Shown here piece by piece: positions 41,610 to 51,470 of a DNA stretch of 64,000 nucleotides; within the stretch, counting starts at the first letter, position 1; each line of letters starts with the position of its first letter. Under the pieces are notes generated by a model that had not been told where the DNA came from, did no database searches, and saw only the letters and a list, made by a program, of their open reading frames with translations. The DNA is from an uncultured Collinsella sp. (GTDB lineage Bacteria; Actinomycetota; Coriobacteriia; Coriobacteriales; Coriobacteriaceae), in contig CAUFRO010000001.1 in assembly GCA_959027945.1 (NCBI GenBank), positions 1 through 64,000 on the forward strand, read 5' to 3'. The translations under genes were made by a program, and so were the position numbers.

Positions 41610-42452
41610 CTAGGCGAGGGCGGCCATGATGGTGCGGGCGACGCCGTCGTGGTCGTTGTCGTATTCGGTGATGGCGTCGGCCGCCTCGCGGTCCTCGGAC
41701 TCGGCGTTGATCATGGCCATGCCGTGGCCCGCTGCCTGCAGCATGGGGATGTCGTTGATGTTGTCGCCGAACGCCCAGGCGTCGGCGAGAGACTCGCCCA
41801 GATGCTCGCATAGCCACGTGAGGGCCGTTCCCTTGGTGGCACCCTCGCCCATAACCTCGATATTCATGGCGTACGAACGCGTGACCTCGATCCCGCCGAG
41901 CGAATCAAGCGCAGCCGCGATGGCGTCGCGATCGGCCGGCTCGTGCCAGTACATGGCGATGCGTTCGAGTGTCTCGACCTCGTCGATCTTGCTGTCGATA
42001 TCCATGTCGATCGGTGTTCGTGTGCGCTTGAGCGAAGCCGCGATGTGGGGGTCGCCGCCACAGAACTCGTCTAGGCGCGTGTAGAGCGAGCGGGGGAGGA
42101 AGCACTGCCCGTCCGCGAAGATATCGAAGGTAACGTCATGGCCGGCGGCAATGCTATGGACGCGGTGGGCGATGGCGCGGTCGAGCGGTCGGCTCAAAAT
42201 GCGCGTAGCACGTGAGGTATCCGTGGGTGTACCGTCGTCGAGCTGCCAGACGCTGGCGCCGTTGGCACAGACGGCATAGTGCACGGCGGGGTGGGCGAGG
42301 ATGGGCTCAAAGACGCCCGAAAGCGGGCGCCCTGTGCAGGGCACAAACTCAATACCGCGGCGCGCAAGCTCGTCGAGCATCGCCCAGGTGGCGTCGCTCA
42401 TCTGCTTATCACTCGTCAGCAGCGTTCCATCCATATCGGAAAACACAATCAT
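41610..42452 (-). CDS. HAD-superfamily Cof-type phosphatase
   Basis: 280 aa. FSDMDGTLLTSDKQ at the N-terminus, VPCTGRPLSG, and AWAFGDNINDIPMLQAAG near 230-250 mark a HAD-IIB enzyme with a C2 cap. It converges with the other Cof-type gene; the two are only distantly similar. Substrate not predictable. Confidence 0.88.
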   Translation of the reverse strand: MIVFSDMDGTLLTSDKQMSDATWAMLDELARRGIEFVPCTGRPLSGVFEPILAHPAVHYAVCANGASVWQLDDGTPTDTSRATRILSRPLDRAIAHRVHSIAAGHDVTFDIFADGQCFLPRSLYTRLDEFCGGDPHIAASLKRTRTPIDMDIDSKIDEVETLERIAMYWHEPADRDAIAAALDSLGGIEVTRSYAMNIEVMGEGATKGTALTWLCEHLGESLADAWAFGDNINDIPMLQAAGHGMAMINAESEDREAADAITEYDNDHDGVARTIMAALA

Positions 42453-42539
42453 TCGTTGCAGCCCTTTCTGCTGGCATAAAAAGCGTGGCCGAGGGCGGTG
42501 ATGCCCTGGCCACGCTCGAGTTCTATAACGGTCCGCGTC

Positions 42540-43958
42540 CTAGCGGTCGGCGAGCGGCTTGTACTCCAGCGGCTCGATCACCGGACGATAGGCGGGGCGG
42601 ATGATACGGTGCGCGCAGAAGAGCTCTTCCATGCGGTGCGCCGACCAGCCGGCCATGCGGGCGACGGCGAATAGCGGCGTAAAGAGCGTCTCGGGCACGC
42701 CGAGCATCTTGTAGATAAAGCCCGTGTACAGGTCGATGTTGGCGCAGATGGGCTTGGTCATGCCGTGGTCGCGCATGACCTGGGGTGCCAGGCGCTCGAT
42801 ACGCTCGATGAGTGCGAACTCTTCGCCCAAGTCCTTCTTGGCTGCCAGTGAGCGCGCGTAACGGCGGCAGACCTCGGCGCGCGGGTCGCTGAGCGTATAG
42901 ACGGCGTGGCCCATGCCGTAGATGAGGCCCGTGCCGTCGAAGGCCTGCTTGTCGAGGATCTTGCCCAGGTAGGCCGCGACCTCGTCCTCGTCCTCCCAGT
43001 TGGAGACATGCGCGCGGATGTCCTCGTGCATAGACACGACCTTGGCATTGGCGCCGCCGTGGCGCGGGCCCTTGAGCGAGCCGATAGCCGCGGCGTAGGC
43101 GGAATACGGGTCGGTGGCCGAAGACGACAGCACGCGGCAAGCGAAGGTAGAGTTGTTGCCGCCGCCGTGCTCGGCATGCAGCATGAGCATAACGTCGAGC
43201 AGCATCGCCTCATCGCGGGTGAACGCCATGCCGCCGCGCAGGACCTGTAGGATGGTCTCGGCGGTGGAGAGACCGGGCGTAGGGTGCGGCACGTGAACCT
43301 CGGAGCCGCGAAGCTTGGCGACCGAGGCCATGTGTGCGAAGGCGGCAATGCGCGGGAGACGTGCGAGCATGGAAATGGCGACGTCGATTTCGTGCTCGGG
43401 CGTGATCACGTCTGGTTCGGCATCGAAGGCGTAGAGCAGCAGCACGGCGCGCTGGAGCACGTTCATGATGCTCGACGACACCGTGGTCATGGGGAACTCT
43501 TTGACGTACTCGTCGCTCAGATGTCTAAAGGCACCCAGGCGCTCGCAGAAGCCGTCGAGCTCTTCCTTGTTGGGCAGCGAACCCGTGATAAGCAGATAGG
43601 CGACTTCCTCGTAGCCGTAGCGATTCTCGGCCTGGGCATTGTTGACCAGATCCTCGATGCTGTAGCCGCGAAGCGTGAGCTTGCCCTGATCGGGCACGAC
43701 CTTTCCGTCGACCTTGTTGTAGCCGTGCACATCCGAGATACGAGTGAGGCCCGCGACCACGCCCGAGCCGTCGGCATTGCGCAGGCCGCGCTTGACATTG
43801 TGCTCGACAAACAGGTCCTCGTCATAAGGGTCGGTCGGCAGGCCGTGGTAGAGGCTTTCGCTCTCAGGCGAAATCTGGCGGCTCGCTTCGTAGTCCAGAA
43901 CCAGGCGGCTCAGGTGATCGTCAAAGCGGTAATAGATTTTCTTGGCGTCGTAGGCCAT
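42540..43958 (-). CDS. gltA: Citrate synthase
   Basis: About 472 aa. Condenses acetyl-CoA and oxaloacetate. HAEHGGGNNSTFACRVLSS holds the first active-site His region, MGHAVYTLSDPR the second, and GLTRISDVHGYNKVDGKV the N-terminal fold. GAGAGGAG precedes ATG 43958; a longer frame reaches into the intergenic region. Downstream of the ACT gene on the same strand (78 bp), so probably one operon. Family is clear, but 2-methylcitrate synthase cannot be excluded. Confidence 0.93.
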   Translation of the reverse strand: MAYDAKKIYYRFDDHLSRLVLDYEASRQISPESESLYHGLPTDPYDEDLFVEHNVKRGLRNADGSGVVAGLTRISDVHGYNKVDGKVVPDQGKLTLRGYSIEDLVNNAQAENRYGYEEVAYLLITGSLPNKEELDGFCERLGAFRHLSDEYVKEFPMTTVSSSIMNVLQRAVLLLYAFDAEPDVITPEHEIDVAISMLARLPRIAAFAHMASVAKLRGSEVHVPHPTPGLSTAETILQVLRGGMAFTRDEAMLLDVMLMLHAEHGGGNNSTFACRVLSSSATDPYSAYAAAIGSLKGPRHGGANAKVVSMHEDIRAHVSNWEDEDEVAAYLGKILDKQAFDGTGLIYGMGHAVYTLSDPRAEVCRRYARSLAAKKDLGEEFALIERIERLAPQVMRDHGMTKPICANIDLYTGFIYKMLGVPETLFTPLFAVARMAGWSAHRMEELFCAHRIIRPAYRPVIEPLEYKPLADR

Positions 43959-44036
43959 GCGCGCTCCTCTCCGGGCCGTGTGGGGGCGGCGTGCTTGGGT
44001 GCAGATGCGCCAGCCTGTTTCCACACGGCCTGTTCG

Positions 44037-44324
44037 CTACAGGCGGTACATAAAGTTAAAGACGTCCTCGCGCTGGATGGACACGTTGACGCCCGAAAGC
44101 TCACCGGCCTCGGCCAGCGCCTTCTGCAGCTCGGCGAAGTCGAGCTTGGACTCGGCAGTGTCGGCCAGCATGGTCATGGTGAAGATGTCCTCGATAATAG
44201 ACTGCGTAATGTCGCGGATGTCGACGTTGGCCTCGCCCAGAACACGGGTGACGCCGGCGACGATGCCGGGGCGGTTCTTGCCAAGGACGGTGATGACGAT
44301 ACGGGAGGACGAGATCTCGGCCAT
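44037..44324 (-). CDS. ACT-domain protein
   Basis: 95 aa, a stand-alone ACT domain (VITVLGKNRPGIVAGVTRVL) of the UPF0237 type. Such proteins bind amino acids and regulate metabolism or partner enzymes. AAAGGG precedes the ATG. Paired with citrate synthase here, so it may sense a product of that pathway; this is inference only. Confidence 0.88.
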   Translation of the reverse strand: MAEISSSRIVITVLGKNRPGIVAGVTRVLGEANVDIRDITQSIIEDIFTMTMLADTAESKLDFAELQKALAEAGELSGVNVSIQREDVFNFMYRL

Positions 44325-44718
44325 GGGAAACCCTTTCGCGTGGTTGCGGCGCGCGGGGCGCTCCGCTACGGTACAGTGTTCATCATTGTACCTGTCTGGC
44401 GCAAAAAAGGCGCGCTCGCTGCGGCGTTACATGCCTGCAACATGAGCGTAAGGGGGAAGGCCGTACGGGGAAGAGCCGTCTGGCGCGTGTCCGGCTCGTG
44501 TTGGGTTGATTTCCGATCTCAGCCGAACACATTGAGCGGACAGGCCGTTCCCGCAGTCAGCCGAACGCCTCCGACGGCTGATTCCGAACTGGAAGCGGAG
44601 GGCATCCCCGCCCTTCGGTAGGGGATACCGCTCCGCGGCGCATGCCGCGGGCGGCGCCCCTATCGGACCACCGTGACCTCAGTTGGGATGGGCCCAGCAC
44701 TGCCGCGTACTCGGTGAG
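44325..44718. other. Intergenic region with GC-rich palindrome
   Basis: About 390 bp without a convincing gene. It holds two CAGCCGAAC copies near 44520 and 44565. A nested palindrome lies at 44610-44665: GGTAGGGG / CCCCTATC outer arms and CCGCGGC-GCAT-GCCGCGG at 44633-44650. It adjoins the decayed integrase, so it may contain an old attachment site. Confidence 0.4.
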
Positions 44719-45444
44719 CTAGAGCCAACTGTTCGTCTTCACGTCGCGTATGGCGATATTTCGGTCGTCCGGCTCGGTGATGCCGTAGCCGAACGCCTGG
44801 AGCGTCTCGATGGACTCCTGGATCCTCTGTTGGAACATGGGACCCGGATCGACCCTCGGCCCGAGGTGCCCGCGCCAAAGGCACGGCGTGGCGCGCAGCA
44901 TGTTATGGATTTTGGAGATGGGCTCGATGTCGGCGTAGACGTTGAGCGTCGCCATGGCGTCCTTGTGGCCGAGGATCGATTGGAGCGCCTTGATATCGCC
45001 GCCTTGGCGGATCCACTGCGTTGCGAACGTGTGGCGAAGGCCGTGGAACGTGATCAGCTCGTCGTTGGTGCCCATGAGGCCGTTGGTCTCCGAGAACGTC
45101 TTGAACGCCCTGCGGATATAGCTTGTCGTCGCGAAGGTCGCGCCCGGCTCCGACAGGATGTAGCAGTCCCCGATCTCGACCGCCCCGGTAAGGCCGCGCA
45201 AGCGCAGCTTTCCGCAGTCGATCTCGTGGGTCTCCTTCAGGAAGGGGAGTAGGCCGACCGGGTCGATGGGGATACCCCTGGCGTCATGGGTCTTGGTGTC
45301 CTTGATGAACGAACCCATTCCCTTCGCGTACGCCACCGAGTGTCTGATCGAGATCAGGCCCGTCTCGAAATCCACATCGCACTACCGAAGGCCGCAGACC
45401 TCGCCGATTCGCATCCCCGTGTGCAGGGCGAGTACGACCGCCCT
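44719..45444 (-). pseudogene. Decayed phage-type tyrosine integrase, C-terminal part
   Basis: Only the catalytic domain remains: LALHTGMRIGEVCGLR, then an in-frame TAG at 45384-45382 where a Trp codon is expected, then CDVDFETGLISIRH onward. HGLRHTFA, ILGHKD and the Tyr in LNVYAD are intact, so decay is recent. The N-terminal half is missing: the frame meets, without a break in phase, the stop of the HTH gene at 45445. The ~218 residues downstream of the TAG remain open. It is a relic of an integrated element that may have brought the neighbouring genes. Confidence 0.85.
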
Positions 45445-45696
45445 CTAATCCTCGGCGGACCAATCGAGTCCGAACTCCTTTCGGGCATCCTCTTCGCTCA
45501 TGACTTCGAGAAGGTCTCCAGGTTGGCAACGAAGGGCGAGGCATAGCTGCTCGAGCGTGTTGAAACGAATGCCGCGAATATGCCCTTTTTTAATACGGGA
45601 CAGGTTCACGGGCGTGGTTCCAATCCTTTCGGCAAGTTCGTTCGAGGAAATCTTTCGCTCGGCCATGATCTTGTCGAGGCGAACAATTACGGGCAT
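45445..45696 (-). CDS. Cro/C1-type helix-turn-helix regulator
   Basis: 83 aa, one XRE-type HTH (HTH_26): ISSNELAERIGTTPVNLSRI then ALRCQPGDLLEV. AAGGAAACG lies ahead of the ATG. It follows the DUF2975 membrane gene after 9 bp, a common pair. It probably represses its own operon and perhaps the divergent ABC genes via TTAAC/GTTAA at 46257-46273. Confidence 0.9.
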   Translation of the reverse strand: MPVIVRLDKIMAERKISSNELAERIGTTPVNLSRIKKGHIRGIRFNTLEQLCLALRCQPGDLLEVMSEEDARKEFGLDWSAED

Positions 45697-45705
45697 GACG
45701 TTTCC

Positions 45706-46218
45706 TTACGCAATCTCGTCGGAGTCGAGGTACAGCTCCCGAGCGTATAGGAAGAGCTGGGAAAGCATGAACAGGACGATGCCGAGAACCAGAGAGGTCC
45801 AGTCGAATGATGAAGCGATCTCCTGGGCGCCGACGGCCCCCTCGCCGCCAAACATCGAAACGGAGGTTTCGAGTGAGCCGGCGTAGAGGCTGGTGGCAGC
45901 TTGAACAATGAAGAGAATGCCGAGCACCTTCAAGCACGTCGCAGACCCTTTCTTGAAGGGGTCTGCGCTCTTGATCGTCCACACGAGAACGGCGCTGAGG
46001 ATGGTCGTAGCGATACCGATGACGGCAGGGGCCAATGTCGAGATCGCAAGGGCTGGATACGCGGGGGAGTCTGCAATCACAGGGTTGTCGAGCACTTCGA
46101 TTGCTGGCTTTAAGGAGAACGCCACTTGTGCGATGGCGGTGACGCAAAGGGCCGCAGAGGCTATCGCACATGCGATGCGGAAGGAATGAAGCCGGGGAGT
46201 GCGATTGTCGGAACTCAT
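45706..46218 (-). CDS. DUF2975-type four-helix membrane protein
   Basis: 170 aa with about four membrane helices (approximately 12-34, 55-80, 95-115, 140-160) and the SADPFKKGSATCLKVLG loop typical of DUF2975. Function unknown; such proteins regularly accompany an HTH_26 regulator, as here. GGAGGTTATT directly before the ATG. Divergent from the ABC permease. Confidence 0.8.
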   Translation of the reverse strand: MSSDNRTPRLHSFRIACAIASAALCVTAIAQVAFSLKPAIEVLDNPVIADSPAYPALAISTLAPAVIGIATTILSAVLVWTIKSADPFKKGSATCLKVLGILFIVQAATSLYAGSLETSVSMFGGEGAVGAQEIASSFDWTSLVLGIVLFMLSQLFLYARELYLDSDEIA

Positions 46219-46256
46219 AATAACCTCCGAAGAATTTAAAAAACTCAGGTTACTTT

Positions 46257-46273
46257 TTAACAGTTTATGTTAA
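46257..46273. promoter_or_regulatory. TTAAC-7-GTTAA inverted repeat, candidate operator
   Basis: TTAACAGTTTATGTTAA in the divergent promoter region between the DUF2975/HTH pair and the ABC permease. It is a plausible HTH-binding site, but the match is short. Confidence 0.35.
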
Positions 46274-46362
46274 ATTGACTTTGCCGGCAAGTAATCACAG
46301 CATGCTGCAACCGTAACCCCGCGCATCGGGCTGAATCGTGTTGAAACGAGCTGGTGATACGT

Positions 46363-48579
46363 ATGTTCAAAATCTCGAAGGTGATCTTTAGGTCGCTCCT
46401 CTCCTCTAGGTCGCTCCGTGTTGCCGTTGCTGCGTTGATGGTTCTTTGTGCTTTGCCAGTCTTCAGGAGTGCGGCTGGCATCGACGGACGGGTTGAATAC
46501 CTCGAGTCGGGAATAACCCGCGTTGAGCAGGAATTGTCAGCATCCTATGCGGACGCGCTTGTGAATGCGGGAGAGGAGGGCGTCTATACCTCTTCATCAA
46601 GCATGCCTGCACTTCTGTACCCTCTTGACACGGGGCGACTTATCTTGGCGCCGCTCTCTCCTCTGCTTCCGTTTCTGCAGATATCGGACGGAGGGTACTC
46701 CTTTTATGACGGATCGAAGGAATACTTGCTATGGGTCGCAACGGCCGTTGCCGTCTCGTTCCTTGCCGCGCGCCTTAACAAACGTGGAAAGCTCATCATC
46801 CAGGCACCGATGGGTGAGCCGGGTAGGCTTGTTGCATCGAGCGTATGGGCGAGTGCTTTTGCAATGCTTGCCGTCTTCGCCATCAATCTTCCAGGGATAA
46901 TCACCGCGCTCGTGAAGAATGGCCCGGGCTCGCCGTTCTATCCGATAGGCTACATTCAATTTGCGACTCCGGTTATCAAACCGGCTTGGCTGGTGTTCGC
47001 GCAGACGACCATCTTGCAATTCTTGATGGCGGCGTTCATTTCGCTCGTCGTTCACCTTGCCGTGAAGATTGCCAATAGCCCTGCGCTTGGAATCGTGTTC
47101 GTATGTGCCCTGATGGGGGTGACGATGGTTCCCGGGTATTACGGAAGATCCATGGCTTTACGTGAATTCGCCCTGTTAAATCCCCTTACGTATGCAAACA
47201 CCGAGTTGACCGTAGGCGCCTATAGCCCGTACCCGACAACGCAGATAGTGAATCTGCCCGGACTTTGCTTCGAGCGTGGCGCGATTACCCTCGTATGCGC
47301 AATCGGGATCGAGGTGCTGGCAATTAGCCTGCTTTGCGTTGCTGGAAAGAGCGGCTGCGCGCGCCCGATGCCCCCGATTTGTCTTGAGAGAGGTTCCTTC
47401 ACCGCATCGAGAGCGGCAACTCGTTCGAGCGCTTGTGCCTCCGCCGTTGCATACGTAAGAACGATGGGGAAACTGCTCCTGCATTCTCCTGCCCTCGCCG
47501 TATGCGCGATTGCAATGTCGACGACGATGCTGGCCCCGGCTCTGGTCGAGGTGTTTCCTGACGCTGATGACGTTTCCGCTGTTCGGTATAGGGATGGGGA
47601 GCTCCGTTCAATAGATCGGTATCTAGAGCAGGACGCTGCGAATATGGATGTCGAGGGCAAAACGGCCCTGGAAGACATGCGAGATGCTCTTTCGGGTTTT
47701 GTGTACGCGCCTACGCCTGCGGAGGGGTTTCGAAGCCTTGCGACGTACGAGCGCGCTCGAGGCGAACTGGGCGCGGCAGATGCGACCCTCCTGCAATCGA
47801 TCGGAATCGAGTCGGAGACTCCTTCTCGTGCGGAGGCGCGCGCCCTTCTGCTCGAGTCGATCGCGAGCTTGCCGGACCCCAAGGTTTACGAGTTAAGTAC
47901 GAAGATGCCCCCATTAATCCTCCTTTCGTATTTCCAGGCAGCGCTTCCTTCCTTGTTTTGGCTGTTGCCCGTGGTTGTCACATCGCTTGCGTGCACCCAC
48001 CTGCAGTGCCGTTCCCTTCTGGTTTTCCAAGTCCCCGCAACAGCGCATGTGCGTTTTCTGACGGCTGTTGCGTTGTCTCTCCTGCTTGGCTTGACGCTGC
48101 TTTTGGTGTCGATGGTTCCCGCTGCAGTTGTGTCCGCGATTAAGAACGGTGCGGGTGGATCGGAGTATCCCGTCGCTCTCATTCGAGCGGGGGCTTCGAC
48201 AACGTCCATGGTGGGGGAGGCGGTGTTGCGTAGCGTTCCGTTGCTGGTCATGGCATACGGCGTGATTTCCGTCGTCGCTGCGTTGACAGCAGCGATTAGC
48301 CGCAGCCCCGTTGTCACCGGAGTGGTTTGCGCGGTTCTCTTGGTGTTGGGTTCGTTGAGCGCTCATGTTGAAAGCGCGGGCATGGGCGCCGCGCTGCTGG
48401 CTCCATTCGCCTCGTTTGATCCCGCTTCCCAGGTGGGGACGATTGGGTTCCTTGGGCGAGGGACGAACGCGATGCCTTTTGGAGAGGTCGTCGGCGCATC
48501 GGGCGCTCTGCTGGTGGTCTCGGGCGCCGTATCTCCGTTGTTGGTGCGCCTGGGTGTTCCGAAGATCGAAAGGGGATGA
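46363..48579 (+). CDS. Large two-part ABC-2-like permease
   Basis: About 738 aa, family not certain. Two similar halves, each with an N-terminal membrane helix, an extracytoplasmic segment (about 35-115 and 395-500) and a bundle of helices (about 125-330 and 520-735). The pattern resembles ABC-2 or peptide-export/immunity permeases fused in tandem. ATG 46363 chosen; GTG three codons earlier is possible and neither has a strong ribosome site. The stop overlaps the downstream ATPase region by 4 bp if its first ATG is used. Substrate unknown. Confidence 0.7.
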   Translation: MFKISKVIFRSLLSSRSLRVAVAALMVLCALPVFRSAAGIDGRVEYLESGITRVEQELSASYADALVNAGEEGVYTSSSSMPALLYPLDTGRLILAPLSPLLPFLQISDGGYSFYDGSKEYLLWVATAVAVSFLAARLNKRGKLIIQAPMGEPGRLVASSVWASAFAMLAVFAINLPGIITALVKNGPGSPFYPIGYIQFATPVIKPAWLVFAQTTILQFLMAAFISLVVHLAVKIANSPALGIVFVCALMGVTMVPGYYGRSMALREFALLNPLTYANTELTVGAYSPYPTTQIVNLPGLCFERGAITLVCAIGIEVLAISLLCVAGKSGCARPMPPICLERGSFTASRAATRSSACASAVAYVRTMGKLLLHSPALAVCAIAMSTTMLAPALVEVFPDADDVSAVRYRDGELRSIDRYLEQDAANMDVEGKTALEDMRDALSGFVYAPTPAEGFRSLATYERARGELGAADATLLQSIGIESETPSRAEARALLLESIASLPDPKVYELSTKMPPLILLSYFQAALPSLFWLLPVVVTSLACTHLQCRSLLVFQVPATAHVRFLTAVALSLLLGLTLLLVSMVPAAVVSAIKNGAGGSEYPVALIRAGASTTSMVGEAVLRSVPLLVMAYGVISVVAALTAAISRSPVVTGVVCAVLLVLGSLSAHVESAGMGAALLAPFASFDPASQVGTIGFLGRGTNAMPFGEVVGASGALLVVSGAVSPLLVRLGVPKIERG

Positions 48580-48584
48580 TCTCG

Positions 48585-49325
48585 ATGATTGACCTTCAAA
48601 CGCTGACGATCTCTTATGGAAAGAAGGTGCTCGTAGATTCGGTGAACGCTGAGTTTGCCCCGGGTACGGTCTACGGTCTCGTCGCTCCGAACGGGCATGG
48701 AAAGACGACGTTGCTGCGTGCGATGGCAGGTTTGCCGGGTCCTCGCGTGGACGGGAGCATCGTTCTGGATGAGGTGCAGGGTACGGGTGCGAGAGAGGTC
48801 CGTTCTATGATCTTCTATGCACCTGGTGAGGGAACGCCGCTGTATCCCGGATTGCGTGCGGAAGATCACCTCAAGATGGTTTGCGATATGTGGCCGCATG
48901 CTCGTGATATCGAGGAGGTAGTGGAGCAAACGCAGATAGGCGAGTTCGCGAAGATGAGGATCCGCGCTCTGAGCCAGGGTATGAAGCAGCAGCTTACCTT
49001 GGCGATTGCGTATGCGACGGGTGCGCGGTACCTCCTGTTGGATGAACCCATGAACGCGCTCGATCCCAGCAGGGTGGACTTGCATTCCGGGATTCTCAGG
49101 AAGCTGGCCGATTCTGGTACGTGCATCATCATGTCATCCCACATCTTGGATTCGGTCGATAGACTGTGCGATGAGATTCTGTTTTTGAAGGATGGGAGGC
49201 TCATTAGAAGCATTCCGCAAGATGATGCTGCGCCGAAGTCTCCCGGATCCCATTTCGCAAGGCCTGCCGGACGCGCCGAGGGTGCGCTAAGCGCGTATCG
49301 GCGGCTCTACGGAGAGGGCGGGTAG
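48585..49325 (+). CDS. ABC transporter ATP-binding protein
   Basis: About 246 aa. Walker A APNGHGKTT near residue 35, signature LSQGMKQQ near 128, Walker B YLLLDEP near 148, H-loop ILDSV/SSHI. AAAGGGG 8 nt before ATG 48585 favours it over ATG 48576. It pairs with the permease immediately upstream. Confidence 0.92.
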   Translation: MIDLQTLTISYGKKVLVDSVNAEFAPGTVYGLVAPNGHGKTTLLRAMAGLPGPRVDGSIVLDEVQGTGAREVRSMIFYAPGEGTPLYPGLRAEDHLKMVCDMWPHARDIEEVVEQTQIGEFAKMRIRALSQGMKQQLTLAIAYATGARYLLLDEPMNALDPSRVDLHSGILRKLADSGTCIIMSSHILDSVDRLCDEILFLKDGRLIRSIPQDDAAPKSPGSHFARPAGRAEGALSAYRRLYGEGG

Positions 49326-49475
49326 AAATGCAAGTTAATAATCTATGTGGTCGATATGCCGTTAAACCCGCGTATCGATACCGCTCAGCCATTCGCCTCG
49401 CCCCCGTCGCACGCATCTTCATCCGGTCTGTTACTTTTAATCTAACAATTCTTTGAGGAACGTAGGTGCTTCTGA

Positions 49476-51284
49476 ATGTACTGTCGACTTCTTCTCAAAC
49501 TAATCCTAAGAGACAGGGCCGTATGGATCTCCACGCTCGTTCTCGCCGCAGCCTTCTCCATCCCCATCGCGTTCAATTCACCCATCTACGGCCCCTTCTT
49601 TATGAAGCAGGGCATGCAGGGCTTTGTCGACGCATTCAATACGCGCGCACCCCAGGCCGGCGGCATAGACCTATCGCCAGAGCAGCAAGCTGACGCGGAG
49701 CTTGCAAGATACGCGAACGCCGCCCTCGCCGCTCAAACCGACGCCGCCTTTCTCGATTCTGCCGAGAGCTACTACGCGCTCATGGGCGAAGGCTTCCAAT
49801 CCGGGTCCATCGTGGGAGACCGAGAGACCAATGACGCAGACCTCGCGTATTGCCGCGCTCTGAGCAGCTCCGGCATCACGGATATCCCGGCCTCCGCAAG
49901 CGACCTGCCATTCCTTTCCTTCCTGCCTTACGCCATTGCCACGGCGCCGTCTTTCCTTCCCTTCATCCCCTTCCTTCTCTCGTCGATACTCGTGCTCGGC
50001 GCCACAAGGCCCGGGACCCTGGCGGCAAAGGCGCCCGTGCCCAAATTCCGGCGCCTTGTCCAGATCGTGTTCTCGATAATTGGCGCGGGGACCGCGATGC
50101 TCCTCGCCGGCCTTGCGCCCGGGAGTATTTACGCCTTGGTCCTAAACGGCTTCGGGCAAATCGGGTACCCGATCGCCTTCTTCCATGACGGCGCGCTTAC
50201 CGCCACGACCGCGGGAAACGTCTTCACTACCCTGCTTCTCGCGCTGCTTGCGGGCGGAACCTTGATATCCGTTTGTTCCGTCGTCCTATCGACCGCAACG
50301 AGGCGCGTCTTCGCGGGCCCCCTTACCTCAGCGCTGCTTGTCGCGGCCCCGGCATTCCCGTTACTGTCCGATTCGGCACTGGAGCATAGCGCCGCGCTCA
50401 ATCTCCTGCCGCTGGGCGTGTTCTCGCCTATCGAGGCCACGGGCTACGTAGGATGCTTCCCGACGGAATTCATTGGCTCCGGTTCAGGCAGCGCATCGAT
50501 GCTTGCCGTGGCCCTGGCATACGTCGCGGTCCTTTTCGCGGTCGGCGCCGTCGTGACACGTTCGCCCAAACAGGCTGGACCCGCTAAAAAGCACCATGGT
50601 CTCGAGCTTCTGGACGCGAGCGTGGGATACGGGAGCACGACGATACTTTCAATCGGGTCGCTTTTCCTGAGCCCGGGAACGGCGGCTGGGCTCGTCGCTC
50701 CCAACGGCTCGGGGAAAACCACCCTTCTTGAAGCGCTGTCGGGCCAATTTCCCACCCGCATCCGCTCGGGAAGCCTGGTGGCAGACGGAATCTGCCAACG
50801 TCGATCAGCCGAATTCGCAGAACTCGTCTACCTGAGCTCTTCAGGCGGCGCGGATCTCTACCCCACGCTATCGGCCATCGAGCACCTTGCTTTCGTTAGG
50901 GAGGCGTGGAAATCAGCCGCCGACATCGACTCGCTCTGCAACTCCCTCGGAATCTCCCCATATCTCGACAAGCCGACCCGTAAACTCTCGACAGGAATGA
51001 AGCAGCAGGTAAAGCTTGCCATGGCGATATCGACCGGTTGCCCGTACCTTATCCTCGATGAACCGCTGAACGGCCTCGATCCGGGAAAGCGGAAAACCTC
51101 CTGCGACGCGATGCGCAGCGAGGTGGCGCGGGGACGCAGCGTGCTCATTTCAAGCCATCTACTCGACGACCTGGCAGACCTCACCAGCTCGTTCTACTTC
51201 ATCGAGGCCGGAACGCTCGTGGAAAAGATCAAGTCGTCCTCGCAAACACTCAAACAGGAATACCTCGATACATACGAGAGATGA
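49476..51284 (+). CDS. Fused ABC permease-ATPase
   Basis: 602 aa. Residues 1-~365 are a permease like one half of the upstream gene (first helix near 12-33, extracytoplasmic part near 40-140, then five or six helices). The ATPase follows: Walker A APNGSGKTT near 407, LSTGMKQQ near 505, YLILDEP near 525. Together with the two upstream genes this gives three permease units and two ATPases. Start ATG with only weak GAGGAA 13 nt upstream. Less AT-rich than the upstream permease, so possibly separate in origin. Substrate unknown. Confidence 0.82.
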   Translation: MYCRLLLKLILRDRAVWISTLVLAAAFSIPIAFNSPIYGPFFMKQGMQGFVDAFNTRAPQAGGIDLSPEQQADAELARYANAALAAQTDAAFLDSAESYYALMGEGFQSGSIVGDRETNDADLAYCRALSSSGITDIPASASDLPFLSFLPYAIATAPSFLPFIPFLLSSILVLGATRPGTLAAKAPVPKFRRLVQIVFSIIGAGTAMLLAGLAPGSIYALVLNGFGQIGYPIAFFHDGALTATTAGNVFTTLLLALLAGGTLISVCSVVLSTATRRVFAGPLTSALLVAAPAFPLLSDSALEHSAALNLLPLGVFSPIEATGYVGCFPTEFIGSGSGSASMLAVALAYVAVLFAVGAVVTRSPKQAGPAKKHHGLELLDASVGYGSTTILSIGSLFLSPGTAAGLVAPNGSGKTTLLEALSGQFPTRIRSGSLVADGICQRRSAEFAELVYLSSSGGADLYPTLSAIEHLAFVREAWKSAADIDSLCNSLGISPYLDKPTRKLSTGMKQQVKLAMAISTGCPYLILDEPLNGLDPGKRKTSCDAMRSEVARGRSVLISSHLLDDLADLTSSFYFIEAGTLVEKIKSSSQTLKQEYLDTYER

Positions 51285-51357
51285 ATGTGGGGGAGTGTTC
51301 GGATGAAGTTGATATTTAAGGTCCAGCTCGTGTTGTGCCGAAAAGACCGTGAACCTT

Positions 51358-51448
51358 TTGTGGGACACGCGGCGCCGTGGTACCATAGCCGAGTTTGTTG
51401 TCTTGGTCGGAAACCAAGACGCCTTATGCGCTGATCGGTAACCAGCGC
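51358..51448 (+). promoter_or_regulatory. Promoter and two-hairpin leader of rpmE
   Basis: TTGTGG (51358), 17 bp, TACCAT (51381). The leader then has two perfect stems: GTCTTGGT-CGGAA-ACCAAGAC (51400-51420) and GCGCTG-9 nt-CAGCGC (51428-51448), ending 12 nt before the ribosome site AAGGAG. Confidence 0.55.
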
Positions 51449-51470
51449 CTGACCAATAAGGAGTCCTACC

